Below are positions 16,748-24,821 of a DNA stretch of 64,000 bases, one piece after another. The notes under the pieces are model-generated. The model was not told the origin of the DNA, did no database searches, and was given only the letters and a program-made list of their open reading frames with translations. The stretch lies in assembly GCF_902499045.1 (NCBI RefSeq), contig NZ_CABVPL010000005.1, forward strand, positions 173,601-237,600, written 5' to 3'. Every line of letters starts with the position of its first letter. Position 1 is the stretch's first letter. The stretch comes from Burkholderia latens. GTDB taxonomy: Bacteria > Pseudomonadota > Gammaproteobacteria > Burkholderiales > Burkholderiaceae. The position numbers and the translations under genes were made by a program.

Positions 16748-17899
16748 CTACAGATCGAGCACGAGATCCGACGTGGGACGGCTGCAGCACATCAGGCGCA
16801 GCCCCTTGTCGATTTCTCGCTGACGGATACCGCCGTTGTGCTGCATGTCGACCGTGCCGTCGAGCACTGCCGTCTTGCAGGTGCCGCAAATGCCCTGGCT
16901 GCACGACGACGGCAGCGCGACGCCGGCCTTGCGCGCGGCCGACAGCACCGTCTCCGCACCGCTCATCGAAAAGATCTTGCCCGACTTCGCAAGGCGCACC
17001 GTATACGTACGGACGCCCGCCTCCGCCGCCTGTTGCGGCGCGTCGGCCGCATCCGCGGCAGGCTCGACCGTCTCGGCGAAGTTGAAGCTTTCCTGGTGAT
17101 AGCGGACGGGATCATGACCGCCCTGCGCGAGCAGTGCCTGCGCGGCATTCATGTAGCCAGCCGGGCCGCACGTGAAGACTTCGCGGTCGCGATAGTCGGG
17201 AACGTGCCGTTGCAGCAGCTCGAGGCTGAGCCGGCCGGTCGGCCCGCGCCAGTCCGGCTCGGATCCCGTCGTTTCGCAGATGTGGATCACCTTGAGACGA
17301 TCGGCTTCCGCGCTCAAACGCTCGAGTTCGTCGCGAAACACGATGTCGGCGGGCGTTCTCGCGCTGTGCACGAAGACGATGTCGCGATTCAGCCCGAGGT
17401 CGATCGCCGCTCTCGTCATCGACATCAGCGGCGTCACGCCCGAGCCGGCGGACAGGTAAAGCACCTTCGCGGCCCGCCCGGAGGACGGCGTGAAAATGCC
17501 GGACGGCCCGAATGCACTCAGCTCGACACCGGGCTTCATGTTCGCATGCAGCCAGCTCGACATCACGCCGCCGGGCGTGCGCTTGACCGTGATCGACAAT
17601 GTGTATGGCCGCGTCGGCGGCGACGATACCGTATAGCAGCGGCTGACCGGCACGCCGTCGACGTCGGCCGACACCGTGATGAACTGGCCGGGCTCGAAGC
17701 TAAAGGGATGCCCGTCCTTCGCGCTGAACACGAAGGTACGGACGTCGTGCGTCTCGTCACGCACCCGACAGCACACCAGTGTCTTTTGGTCGCTGCTGTC
17801 CCACCGGACGTCCGCTCGTTCCCAGGTAGCGGGGTCCGAGAAACGATCGGATGCCGCGGTGGCCGGATCGGCCACGCGAAAGTTCTCTCTGACTTTCAT
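16748..17899 (-). CDS. gbcB: GbcB-like oxygenase reductase (FAD/NAD, [2Fe-2S])
   Basis: A 383-residue reductase of a Rieske oxygenase. Its domains in order are an FAD-binding barrel (SRCYTVSSPPTRPYTLSI), an NAD-binding domain (VLYLSAGSGVTPLMSM, then VFTCGPAGYM) and a C-terminal plant-type [2Fe-2S] ferredoxin with CSQGICGTCK plus a later Cys (LMCCSRP). The start at 17899 leaves 8 bp after the gbcA stop codon; a longer in-frame start at 17944 would overlap gbcA. It should supply electrons from NADH to the GbcA-like oxygenase. Confidence 0.9.
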   Translation of the reverse strand: MKVRENFRVADPATAASDRFSDPATWERADVRWDSSDQKTLVCCRVRDETHDVRTFVFSAKDGHPFSFEPGQFITVSADVDGVPVSRCYTVSSPPTRPYTLSITVKRTPGGVMSSWLHANMKPGVELSAFGPSGIFTPSSGRAAKVLYLSAGSGVTPLMSMTRAAIDLGLNRDIVFVHSARTPADIVFRDELERLSAEADRLKVIHICETTGSEPDWRGPTGRLSLELLQRHVPDYRDREVFTCGPAGYMNAAQALLAQGGHDPVRYHQESFNFAETVEPAADAADAPQQAAEAGVRTYTVRLAKSGKIFSMSGAETVLSAARKAGVALPSSCSQGICGTCKTAVLDGTVDMQHNGGIRQREIDKGLRLMCCSRPTSDLVLDL

Positions 17900-17907
17900 G
17901 ACGATAC

Positions 17908-19167
17908 TCAGATGCCGTGAGCCTTCAGGCGCGCGTCGTACCAACGTGCGAACTGTTCGAGCGCGCCTTCCGTATACGTAGAGTACGGGCCCGGCACATA
18001 GGCGGGGTCCTGCGTCCCGCTATGCGTGATCCCGACGAGGTCGGCGTCCTGCCGGGTCGTGGCGACCCACACTTCGGTCAACGTCTTGACGTCGTAGTCG
18101 ACGCCTTCGACCGCATCCGCATGCACGAGCCACACCGTGCGTACGACCGTCTTGTCCGGCGCGATCGGCAGGATGTACGCGACGACCGCGTGGTCGCTCA
18201 TTACGTGCGTCCACGAGTGATGGGTCCACATATGCACGTCGCCGAGATCGCGGCGCGGCAAATCGCCGAGTAGCTTCGTGCACGCGACCCTGGTATCCAT
18301 CGTCTGCGATTCGCAGGCGCCGGCGATGACAAGCCGCTGGGTGCGGAAATTGGTCTGGACGCTCTCGTCGACCGATTCGAACGCCTCGCAGATATAGCCG
18401 TCGTCTTCCCATTCCTTCTTGCGCGCGGCATTGTGGGCGAGATACGCGTCGTAGTCGCGTAGCGATTCCTCGCTCTGGCCGTCCGGGCAGAAGCCGAAGT
18501 CGTGCGCAAGGAACGATTGCGTGAGCTCCGGGTGCGTACCCCCGCAGTGATAGCACTCGCGATTGTTCTCCATCACGAGCTTCCAGTTACCGTTCTCGAC
18601 GATGGTCATCTCGTGCGCGATCTTCGTGCGCTGCATCTCGTGCGGCGCGAATCGCGGCGCCATCACCGTCTCGAGCTTCGAGAAATCCTCCGGCGCTTCG
18701 TCGGCAAGGCAGACGAAAACGTGCGCGCCGACCACCTTCACGTGCACCGGGATCAGGCTGCGGCACTTTGTGTCGAAATCCTTGCCCATGTGTGTCGCGT
18801 GCTTCAGGCTGCCGTCCAGGTCGTATGTCCACTGGTGATACGGGCAAACCAGCATGCCGACGGTGGCCTTCGTCGCGCTCTTCATCAGGCGCGCGCCGCG
18901 GTGGCGGCACACGTTGCGATACGCGCGGATGTTCTCGTCGTCGTCGCGCACGATCAGGATGGACGACTTGCCGATATCGACCGCGTAGACGTCGCCCGGC
19001 TCCGGCACGTCGGCCGTCACCGCGACGAAGATCCAGAGCTTCTCGAAGAACACTTCGACGTCCGTCTCGAACACATCCTGCCGGCCGAGAAGCCCGGCCG
19101 GCAGCCCGTGCCCGGGCTTGCGGCTGTCAAGCAGTTCACGGTGGGTCTTGAGCGGAACGGCAGACAT
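17908..19167 (-). CDS. gbcA: GbcA-like glycine betaine monooxygenase, Rieske subunit
   Basis: A 419-residue Rieske non-heme iron oxygenase alpha subunit. The Rieske ligands are Cys87-x-His89 (VCRHRG) and Cys108-x2-His111 (CPYHQW). The mononuclear iron site is in MENNRECYHCGGTHPEL with His207 and His212. The ENNRECYHC, VEGVDYDV and YVPGPYS segments are typical of GbcA, which demethylates glycine betaine to dimethylglycine. Related quaternary-amine substrates (stachydrine, carnitine) are possible. The start has a GGAGG site. The gene is divergent from a LysR regulator, and its upstream region carries the 44-bp element also found before dddP. Confidence 0.85.
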   Translation of the reverse strand: MSAVPLKTHRELLDSRKPGHGLPAGLLGRQDVFETDVEVFFEKLWIFVAVTADVPEPGDVYAVDIGKSSILIVRDDDENIRAYRNVCRHRGARLMKSATKATVGMLVCPYHQWTYDLDGSLKHATHMGKDFDTKCRSLIPVHVKVVGAHVFVCLADEAPEDFSKLETVMAPRFAPHEMQRTKIAHEMTIVENGNWKLVMENNRECYHCGGTHPELTQSFLAHDFGFCPDGQSEESLRDYDAYLAHNAARKKEWEDDGYICEAFESVDESVQTNFRTQRLVIAGACESQTMDTRVACTKLLGDLPRRDLGDVHMWTHHSWTHVMSDHAVVAYILPIAPDKTVVRTVWLVHADAVEGVDYDVKTLTEVWVATTRQDADLVGITHSGTQDPAYVPGPYSTYTEGALEQFARWYDARLKAHGI

Positions 19168-19245
19168 CGTATACCTCCAATGGGGTTGATTTTCGCTATG
19201 CTTTTTTCAAGCTTTGAGCGAAGTATTGGAGGGGCGATTTCACCC

Positions 19246-19289
19246 GTCAACGCGCTATATTTTCTCGTTCGCATTACTTTATGTTATGC
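19246..19289 (-). promoter_or_regulatory. 44-bp shared element with LysR box, copy 1 (gbcA)
   Basis: The element ends 78 bp upstream of the gbcA start and matches copy 2 (20488-20531, opposite strand) at 40 of 44 positions. Its distal end is a LysR-type T-N11-A dyad, GCAT-N11-ATGC (19271-19289). The gene-proximal half contains an AT-rich AAAATATAGCGC stretch that could be a -10 region. Both copies have the same orientation relative to their genes. Confidence 0.8.
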
Positions 19290-19441
19290 AAGAACGCGCA
19301 CGCCGCCGGCCCCTTGGTTAACCCGAATCCACGCGGTGGAAACGTGCGATTCAGTACGAGCCCGCATCGCAACATCGGCCCCTTGACCAGTACAATTTGG
19401 AGACACACGATTCGCCTCGGCCGCACGAAGAACAGACTCAA

Positions 19442-20362
19442 ATGACGAAAGGAACAAAAGGATACCGGCGGATCGTGCCGTCGCTGACTGCACTGGTCGA
19501 ATTCGAAGCGGTCGCCCGCCTCGGCAGCTTCACCCACGCGGCGGCCGAACTCGGCGTGACCCAGGCGGCGGTCAGCCGGCAAGTGCGCTTCCTCGAGGAA
19601 ACGCTCGATGTACGCCTCTTCCATCGTCTACACCGCTCGATCTCGCTGACGAACGAAGGCGAAATGCTCTATCTCGCCGTCGCCGAATCGATGCAGCGAA
19701 TCGCCGGCGCATTCGACCGTCTGTCGACGGGCGCCGACCAGCAGGAGCTCGTGCTCGCGTCGACCGCATCGTTCGCGCAGTTCCGCCTGCTTCCGAGGCT
19801 GCCCAAGCTCAAGCACCTGAACCCGTCACTGAAGCTGCGGCTGACGACCCAGATGTTTACCGCGGATCTCCGCCAAGTGGAAGTCGACGTCGCGGTGCGC
19901 TATGGCGACGGAAAGTGGGCGGACGGAACCTCCATCCTGCTGTTCGACGAGGAAGTGTTTCCGGTGTGCTCGGCCGCCTTCATCGAGGAAAACGGCATGC
20001 CGGCATCCGTCGAGGCGCTCGGCGCGCTTCCGCTGATCGAATCCGACTCGACGTCTGAAGGCTGGATGGGCTGGGAAGCGTGGTTCCGCTCGGTCGGCCA
20101 CCGTCCGGCCAAGCTGAACTACGCGCTGCGCTGCAGCCTCTACACGGATGCGGTACAGGCAGCCCGATACGGGCAGGGTGTCGCGCTTGGCTGGAGCCGA
20201 CTCGTGCACGACCTGCTGGCGACCGGTGAACTGGTCCGGATGCCGGTCGGATCGTGCAAGACGAGCGATGCCTATTTCGTCATCGTGCCTCACGGCCGTT
20301 CGTTGACGCCCACGGTCACGCAGTTGATCGACTGGTTACGCGAGGAACTTCCGGTTCAGTGA
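19442..20362 (+). CDS. LysR-family regulator (GcvA-like)
   Basis: A 306-residue LysR-type regulator. The N-terminal winged helix reads PSLTALVEFEAVARLGSFTHAAAELGVTQAAVSRQVRFLEE, and the effector domain has the usual DVAVRYGDG segment seen in GcvA-like members. The ATG at 19442 is chosen because the family N-terminus begins there; an upstream TTG at 19397 is weaker. The gene is divergent from gbcA and co-directional with dddP. The matching 44-bp elements before gbcA and dddP each carry a T-N11-A dyad, so this protein is the best candidate activator of both. Confidence 0.9.
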   Translation: MTKGTKGYRRIVPSLTALVEFEAVARLGSFTHAAAELGVTQAAVSRQVRFLEETLDVRLFHRLHRSISLTNEGEMLYLAVAESMQRIAGAFDRLSTGADQQELVLASTASFAQFRLLPRLPKLKHLNPSLKLRLTTQMFTADLRQVEVDVAVRYGDGKWADGTSILLFDEEVFPVCSAAFIEENGMPASVEALGALPLIESDSTSEGWMGWEAWFRSVGHRPAKLNYALRCSLYTDAVQAARYGQGVALGWSRLVHDLLATGELVRMPVGSCKTSDAYFVIVPHGRSLTPTVTQLIDWLREELPVQ

Positions 20363-20487
20363 CGCGACGCGCCGGTTCGATCGCTGTCCCGATTCGAACG
20401 GTATCGGCATGATGCCGCCTGGTTCTCCTTTTCCCTTTCTCCTGTCGAACGCGACGACGTCGCGGCCATCGTCAAGCGCCGTCCTTC

Positions 20488-20531
20488 GCATGACCTAAAG
20501 TAATGCGATCGTGAAAATATAGCGCGTTGAC
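20488..20531 (+). promoter_or_regulatory. 44-bp shared element with LysR box, copy 2 (dddP)
   Basis: This copy ends 113 bp upstream of the dddP-like start codon. The LysR-type dyad GCAT-N11-ATGC is at 20488-20506. It differs from copy 1 at only four positions, and the GTCAACGCGCTATATTTTC half (minus strand) is identical. Confidence 0.8.
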
Positions 20532-20644
20532 CGGCCTTGTCGGCGTTTCGATACTGACGTCAAAGGACCCCGCTGGCGCCCGGAGTGGCAAACGCGGCGG
20601 TGCCACGAGTCCGGACGGATCCATAACGACGAACTGGAGGAGCA

Positions 20645-21886
20645 ATGTCAGCGGTGAGCACGCTTCATGTGGCGACAACGATGCAAACGAGCGGTATCGC
20701 CGGCGTTCCGGACGATCTGATCGAGCGCGTGCGCGCGTACCGCATCGAGCGGGTCCGGAATGAGCTCGTTCGGCGGAATTGCCCGGCCATCGTTCTTTAC
20801 GACCCGGTCAACATCCGCTATGCGACGGATACGTCCAACATGCAGGTCTGGACCGGGCGCAACCCGACGCGCTACGTGATCGTGTTTGCACACGGGCCGG
20901 TCATCGGTTTCGAGTTCCACAACTGCGATCACGTGTGGAACGACAGCACAATCGACGTCGAGCTGCGCAGTGCCACCTGCTGGAACTACTTCAGCTCGGG
21001 CCCGGAATCAACGCGCAAGGCCCGGCAATGGGCGCGCGAAGTCGCCGACCTGCTGCGTCAGCACGCGCCGTCGGAGATGCGCATCGCAGTCGACAGGCTC
21101 GACCCTGAAGGCGTTTGTGCGCTTCAGGAGGAAGGCGTCCGCGTGGCGGACGGACAAGCGTTGATGGAACACGCGCGCGCCGTGAAATCCGCGGACGAAC
21201 TGCAATTGATCAAGACCGCCGTCGACGTGTGCGAGCAAGGCATCCGGCGCATGCACAACGTGTTGACGCCGGGAATGAGCGAACAGGATCTCTGGGCCCA
21301 CCTGCACTACGAGAATATCCGGCTCGGCGGGGAATGGATCGAAACGCGACTGCTCGCGTCGGGGCCGCGCACCAATCCGTGGATGCAGGAATGCAGCGCG
21401 CGGACCATGAAGCAGGGCGAGCTGATCGCGTTCGATACCGATCTCGTCGGCCCGTTCGGCTATTGCGCGGACATTTCCCGAACCTGGACGGTCGGCCACG
21501 TTCGCCCGACCGATGCCCAACGCCGGCTCTATGCCGCCGCGTACGCCCAGTTGACGACCAACATGGACCTGCTGCGCCCGGGCATGGCGTTCAGCGAGTT
21601 CGCCGAGCGTAGCTGGAAAATGCCGCACGCGTATCAAAAGAACCGCTACAGCTGCGTCGCGCACGGGATCGGCATGGTGGACGAGTATCCGTCCGTCGCG
21701 CACTGCATGGATTGGGACAGCGCCGGCTACGACGGCACGTTCGAGAGCGGGATGACGTTGTGCATCGAAAGCTATATCGGCGCGGAAGGCGGCGACGAAG
21801 GCGTCAAGCTCGAGCAGCAGGTGCTGCTCACGGAAACCGGGTGTGTGCCATTGTCGACGTTCCCGTTCGAAACGGACTGGCTTTAA
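20645..21886 (+). CDS. dddP: M24-family DMSP lyase candidate (DddP-like)
   Basis: A 413-residue M24 (creatinase/aminopeptidase-fold) protein. The metal-ligand pattern is Asp264, Asp266, Asp276, His340, Glu375 and Glu390. Spacing (2, 10, 64, 35, 15) equals that recalled for characterised DddP lyases (Asp295, 297, 307, His371, Glu406, 421). With the same offset, the proposed catalytic Asp377 and substrate-binding Tyr366 fall on Asp346 (GMVDEYP) and Tyr335 (NRYSCVAH). DddP splits dimethylsulfoniopropionate into dimethyl sulfide and acrylate. A GGAGGAG site precedes the start. The shared element links it to gbcA. It could still act on a related onium compound. Confidence 0.75.
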   Translation: MSAVSTLHVATTMQTSGIAGVPDDLIERVRAYRIERVRNELVRRNCPAIVLYDPVNIRYATDTSNMQVWTGRNPTRYVIVFAHGPVIGFEFHNCDHVWNDSTIDVELRSATCWNYFSSGPESTRKARQWAREVADLLRQHAPSEMRIAVDRLDPEGVCALQEEGVRVADGQALMEHARAVKSADELQLIKTAVDVCEQGIRRMHNVLTPGMSEQDLWAHLHYENIRLGGEWIETRLLASGPRTNPWMQECSARTMKQGELIAFDTDLVGPFGYCADISRTWTVGHVRPTDAQRRLYAAAYAQLTTNMDLLRPGMAFSEFAERSWKMPHAYQKNRYSCVAHGIGMVDEYPSVAHCMDWDSAGYDGTFESGMTLCIESYIGAEGGDEGVKLEQQVLLTETGCVPLSTFPFETDWL

Positions 21887-21893
21887 GCAACGG

Positions 21894-21955
21894 CTTCCGA
21901 GCCGCGCGACCGCGTCGAATTCGACGAGCGCGATCACGTACGGAGTCAGACGACG
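21894..21955 (-). pseudogene. Fragment of a LysR gene 5' end
   Basis: About 20 codons on the minus strand read RRLTPYVIALVEFDAVARLGS. This is clearly related to RRIVPSLTALVEFEAVARLGS at the N-terminus of the LysR regulator at 19442. Nothing of the rest of a LysR gene follows, and the frame runs into the 3' end of dddP. It is a scar of a duplicated or replaced regulator gene. Confidence 0.6.
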
Positions 21956-21996
21956 ACAGCATTCGTACAGGTCGATGGAGCGGCCCGGACTGCGTG

Positions 21997-22998
21997 TTAT
22001 CGACCGATCTCGACGCCGGCATCGAGCCAGCCGCGCATCATGATGGCGACCTCGTCGCGCAGCCACTGGCGGAACAGCCGGTACTCCGGGCGCGAGTGCA
22101 CGTTCCGGTGCGTGATCAGGTAATGATGGCGATCACGAAACACCAGGACATCCTGAACCGGCCGCACTAGCACGCCCGCTTCGATCTGCCGGTGCACGAG
22201 ATGGTGCCAGCCCAGCAGCGTGCCCTCGCCGGCCTCGGCCTGCGCGACCAGCAGTCGGTAGTCGTTGCTTTCCAGATACTTGTTCGCGGCCAGTGTATCG
22301 GTGCCGTCGCTCTGCTGGAACCAATTGCGCCACACGCGCCAGTCGACGTGCTCGCACACCTGCGCACGGCCGAGCATCGACAGGTTCAGCGTCGGGCTCG
22401 ACAGCAGGTCCAGCGGCTTCAGCGACCGACCATGAAAATGCCGCTCCTGAAACGACGGGCTGCACACCGGATAGACGATGTCGTGGAACAGCGGCTCGGC
22501 TTCGAACTCGGGCTCGCGCGGCGGGTTCTTCGTGATGATCACGTCGGGCTCGATAAGTCCGTCGAGCTCCATGAAATGCTCGGTGACGATCACGTGCAGC
22601 TGGATATCCGGAAACCGCTCGCGAAACGCGGGCAGCCGCGACGACAGCCACAGCGCGGAAAACGTGTGCGACACGCAGACCATCAGCGCGTGCTTGTCGG
22701 TCCGACGCACGGCCTCCGCCGCCTCGGCGATATTCATGATCGACAGATACGACGCGTTGTACAGGATACGCCCGGCATCCGTCAGTGCGATATGCCGGCC
22801 GGTGCGCTCGAACAGCGCGACGTCGAGCGAATCCTCGAGCTCCTTGATTTGCCGGCTGATCGCGGCCTGCGTCACGCACAGAACCTCGGCTGCCTGAGTG
22901 AAGCTCTCGTAGCGCGCCGCCGTCACGAAGCATCGCAGCGCGCGAAGCGACGGCATCTGCGCGAGGAGTCGGTCGGCAAACAACTGCTTCTTCAACAT
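21997..22998 (-). CDS. LysR-family regulator
   Basis: A 333-residue LysR-type regulator. The winged helix reads PSLRALRCFVTAARYESFTQAAEVLCVTQAAISRQIKELED, and the ligand-binding domain follows (HIALTDAGRILYNASYLSI). The ATG at 22998 has a GGAAG site; an upstream TTG at 23013 is less likely. It is transcribed in the same direction as the aldehyde dehydrogenase and amine oxidoreductase genes upstream of it, from which it is separated by 313 bp. It is a candidate controller of that catabolic run. Confidence 0.9.
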   Translation of the reverse strand: MLKKQLFADRLLAQMPSLRALRCFVTAARYESFTQAAEVLCVTQAAISRQIKELEDSLDVALFERTGRHIALTDAGRILYNASYLSIMNIAEAAEAVRRTDKHALMVCVSHTFSALWLSSRLPAFRERFPDIQLHVIVTEHFMELDGLIEPDVIITKNPPREPEFEAEPLFHDIVYPVCSPSFQERHFHGRSLKPLDLLSSPTLNLSMLGRAQVCEHVDWRVWRNWFQQSDGTDTLAANKYLESNDYRLLVAQAEAGEGTLLGWHHLVHRQIEAGVLVRPVQDVLVFRDRHHYLITHRNVHSRPEYRLFRQWLRDEVAIMMRGWLDAGVEIGR

Positions 22999-23311
22999 GG
23001 CTTCCACTCTCAAAACGGAGGTCGGACGCTGCGCCGGCGAACCGGTCGACGGCAGTCCCTCCGGCTGCCCGCCGGCAGTCTCGTCGCAAACCTTGCGATT
23101 ATCTGATCTTGCAGCTTGCGAGTCGGTCGGGCGGCTGGCAAGAGCGGCTCAGCCGCCGCAACGGCGCCCCGCTGACGCCATTTTCGATCGATTGTGCACC
23201 GCATCGCTATTATCGAAAGCGATGATGAGCAGTGCAAGGCGGACGTCGGCGCCGCCCCCAACCCCGCGTCGGGCCGCGCACGCCCGAGCGCTGCGTGCGT
23301 GTACCCGCCAC
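22999..23311. other. Gene-free spacer, probable LysR promoter region
   Basis: The 313 bp between the aldehyde dehydrogenase stop and the LysR start have no supported coding frame. The stretch near 23185-23235 is AT-richer than its surroundings and is the most likely place for the LysR promoter, but no clear boxes were identified. Confidence 0.4.
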
Positions 23312-24805
23312 TTAGTCGAGCTTGAGCCAGGTCGTTTTCAGTTCGCAGTATTGGTCGTGCGCGTAGACTGATTTGTCGCGGCCGCCGAACCCCGACTGCT
23401 TGAAGCCGCCGAACGGCGTCGACAGGTCGCCTTCGCCGAAGCAGTTCACCGTGACCGTCCCCGCGCGAATCCGCGCGGCGACCTTGTGCGCGCTGTTCAC
23501 GTTGTCGGTCCACAGCGACGCGGCGAGCCCGTAGCACGTATCGTTCGCGATCCGCACCGCGTCGTCGACGTCATCGTACTCGATGAAGCACACGACCGGC
23601 CCGAACACCTCGTCGCGCGCGATGCTCATCTCGGGCGTCACCTGGTCGAAGATCGTCGGTTCGACGAACCAGCCGCCGGTTTCCGCGAGAATTGCGTTCC
23701 CGCCGCACACCACGTGCGCGCCTTCCGCCTTCGCCTTCTCGATATGGCCGAGAACCTTCTCGTAATGCTTCTGCTCGATCAGCGCCCCGAGCTTCACGTC
23801 TGGGTCGAGCGGATCGCCGGTCTTCCAGCCGGCGAGCACGCCCTGAACCTTGTCCAGCAGTTCCGCCTTGCGGCTCGACGGCACCAGAATCCGCGAGCCG
23901 GCGCTGCAGTTCTCGCCCATGTTCCAGAACGCGGCCGCGACCGCCTGTTCCGCCACCGCGTCGAGGTTCGCGACGTCCGGCAGGATCACCTGCGGATTCT
24001 TGCCGCCGCATTCGAGCACGACGCGCTTCAGGTTCGTATCGGCCGAGTAGTGCAGGAAGCGCTTGCCGGTTGCGGTCGAGCCGGTGAACGCGACGAGATC
24101 GACGTCAGGATGGCGGCCGATCGCCTCGCCGGCCTCGCCGCCGAACCCGGTGACGACGCTGAACACGCCCGGCGGCACGCCGGCTTCCAGCGCGAGATCG
24201 GCGATGCGCAGCGTCGACAGCGACGTCTGCTCGGCCGGCTTCACGACCACGCTATTGCCCACCGACAGCGCGGGGCCGATTTTCCATGCGAGCATCAGTG
24301 CCGGGAAATTCCACGGCAGCACGGCGCCGACGACGCCGATCGGCTCGCGCGTGATCATGCTGACGACACCGGCGCCGGACGGCGACAACGCGTCGTAGCG
24401 CTTGTCCGTCACTTCCGCATGCCAGCGGATGCACGCGGCCGACTCGGGAATGTCGAGCCCCAGGCATTCGCCGATCGGCTTGCCGGCTTCCAGCGCCTCG
24501 AGCAGTGCGAGTTCCTCCGCGTGCTCGTCGATCAGTTGCGCGACGCGCAGCAGCACCGCCTTGCGATGCGCGGGTGCGGCCTTCGACCAGACGCCCGACT
24601 CGAACGCTTCGCGCGCGGCCGCGACCGCGCGATCGACGTCGCGTTCGCTACAGCGCGCCACTTCGGCGAGCACCTTGCCCGACGCCGGGTTGAGCGTCGC
24701 GAACGTCTCGCCCGACGCCGCCGCACTGCGCTCGCCCGCGATGAACGCGCGGCCGTCGAGCGGCAACGCATTCGCCTTCTGCTTCCAATCCTGATGGGTC
24801 GTCAT
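23312..24805 (-). CDS. NAD(P)-dependent aldehyde dehydrogenase (PuuC-like)
   Basis: A 497-residue aldehyde dehydrogenase. Key features are PWNFPALMLAWKIGPAL (catalytic Asn), VVKPAEQTSLS (NAD contact), FTGSTATGKRF, the general base in LECGGKNPQV and the nucleophile in NMGENCSAGSR. The family pattern resembles gamma-glutamyl-aminobutyraldehyde or betaine-aldehyde type dehydrogenases. It follows the FAD amine oxidoreductase gene by 16 bp. A likely role is to oxidise the aldehyde released by that oxidase; the exact substrate is unknown. Confidence 0.92.
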   Translation of the reverse strand: MTTHQDWKQKANALPLDGRAFIAGERSAAASGETFATLNPASGKVLAEVARCSERDVDRAVAAAREAFESGVWSKAAPAHRKAVLLRVAQLIDEHAEELALLEALEAGKPIGECLGLDIPESAACIRWHAEVTDKRYDALSPSGAGVVSMITREPIGVVGAVLPWNFPALMLAWKIGPALSVGNSVVVKPAEQTSLSTLRIADLALEAGVPPGVFSVVTGFGGEAGEAIGRHPDVDLVAFTGSTATGKRFLHYSADTNLKRVVLECGGKNPQVILPDVANLDAVAEQAVAAAFWNMGENCSAGSRILVPSSRKAELLDKVQGVLAGWKTGDPLDPDVKLGALIEQKHYEKVLGHIEKAKAEGAHVVCGGNAILAETGGWFVEPTIFDQVTPEMSIARDEVFGPVVCFIEYDDVDDAVRIANDTCYGLAASLWTDNVNSAHKVAARIRAGTVTVNCFGEGDLSTPFGGFKQSGFGGRDKSVYAHDQYCELKTTWLKLD

Positions 24806-24821
24806 GTCGTTTCCTCAATAG

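Noticed and set aside
16656-16904. An N-terminal extension of the GlxA-type regulator
   Set aside because: The extra residues are Arg-rich with no family character, and the extension would overlap the end of gbcB in a different frame.
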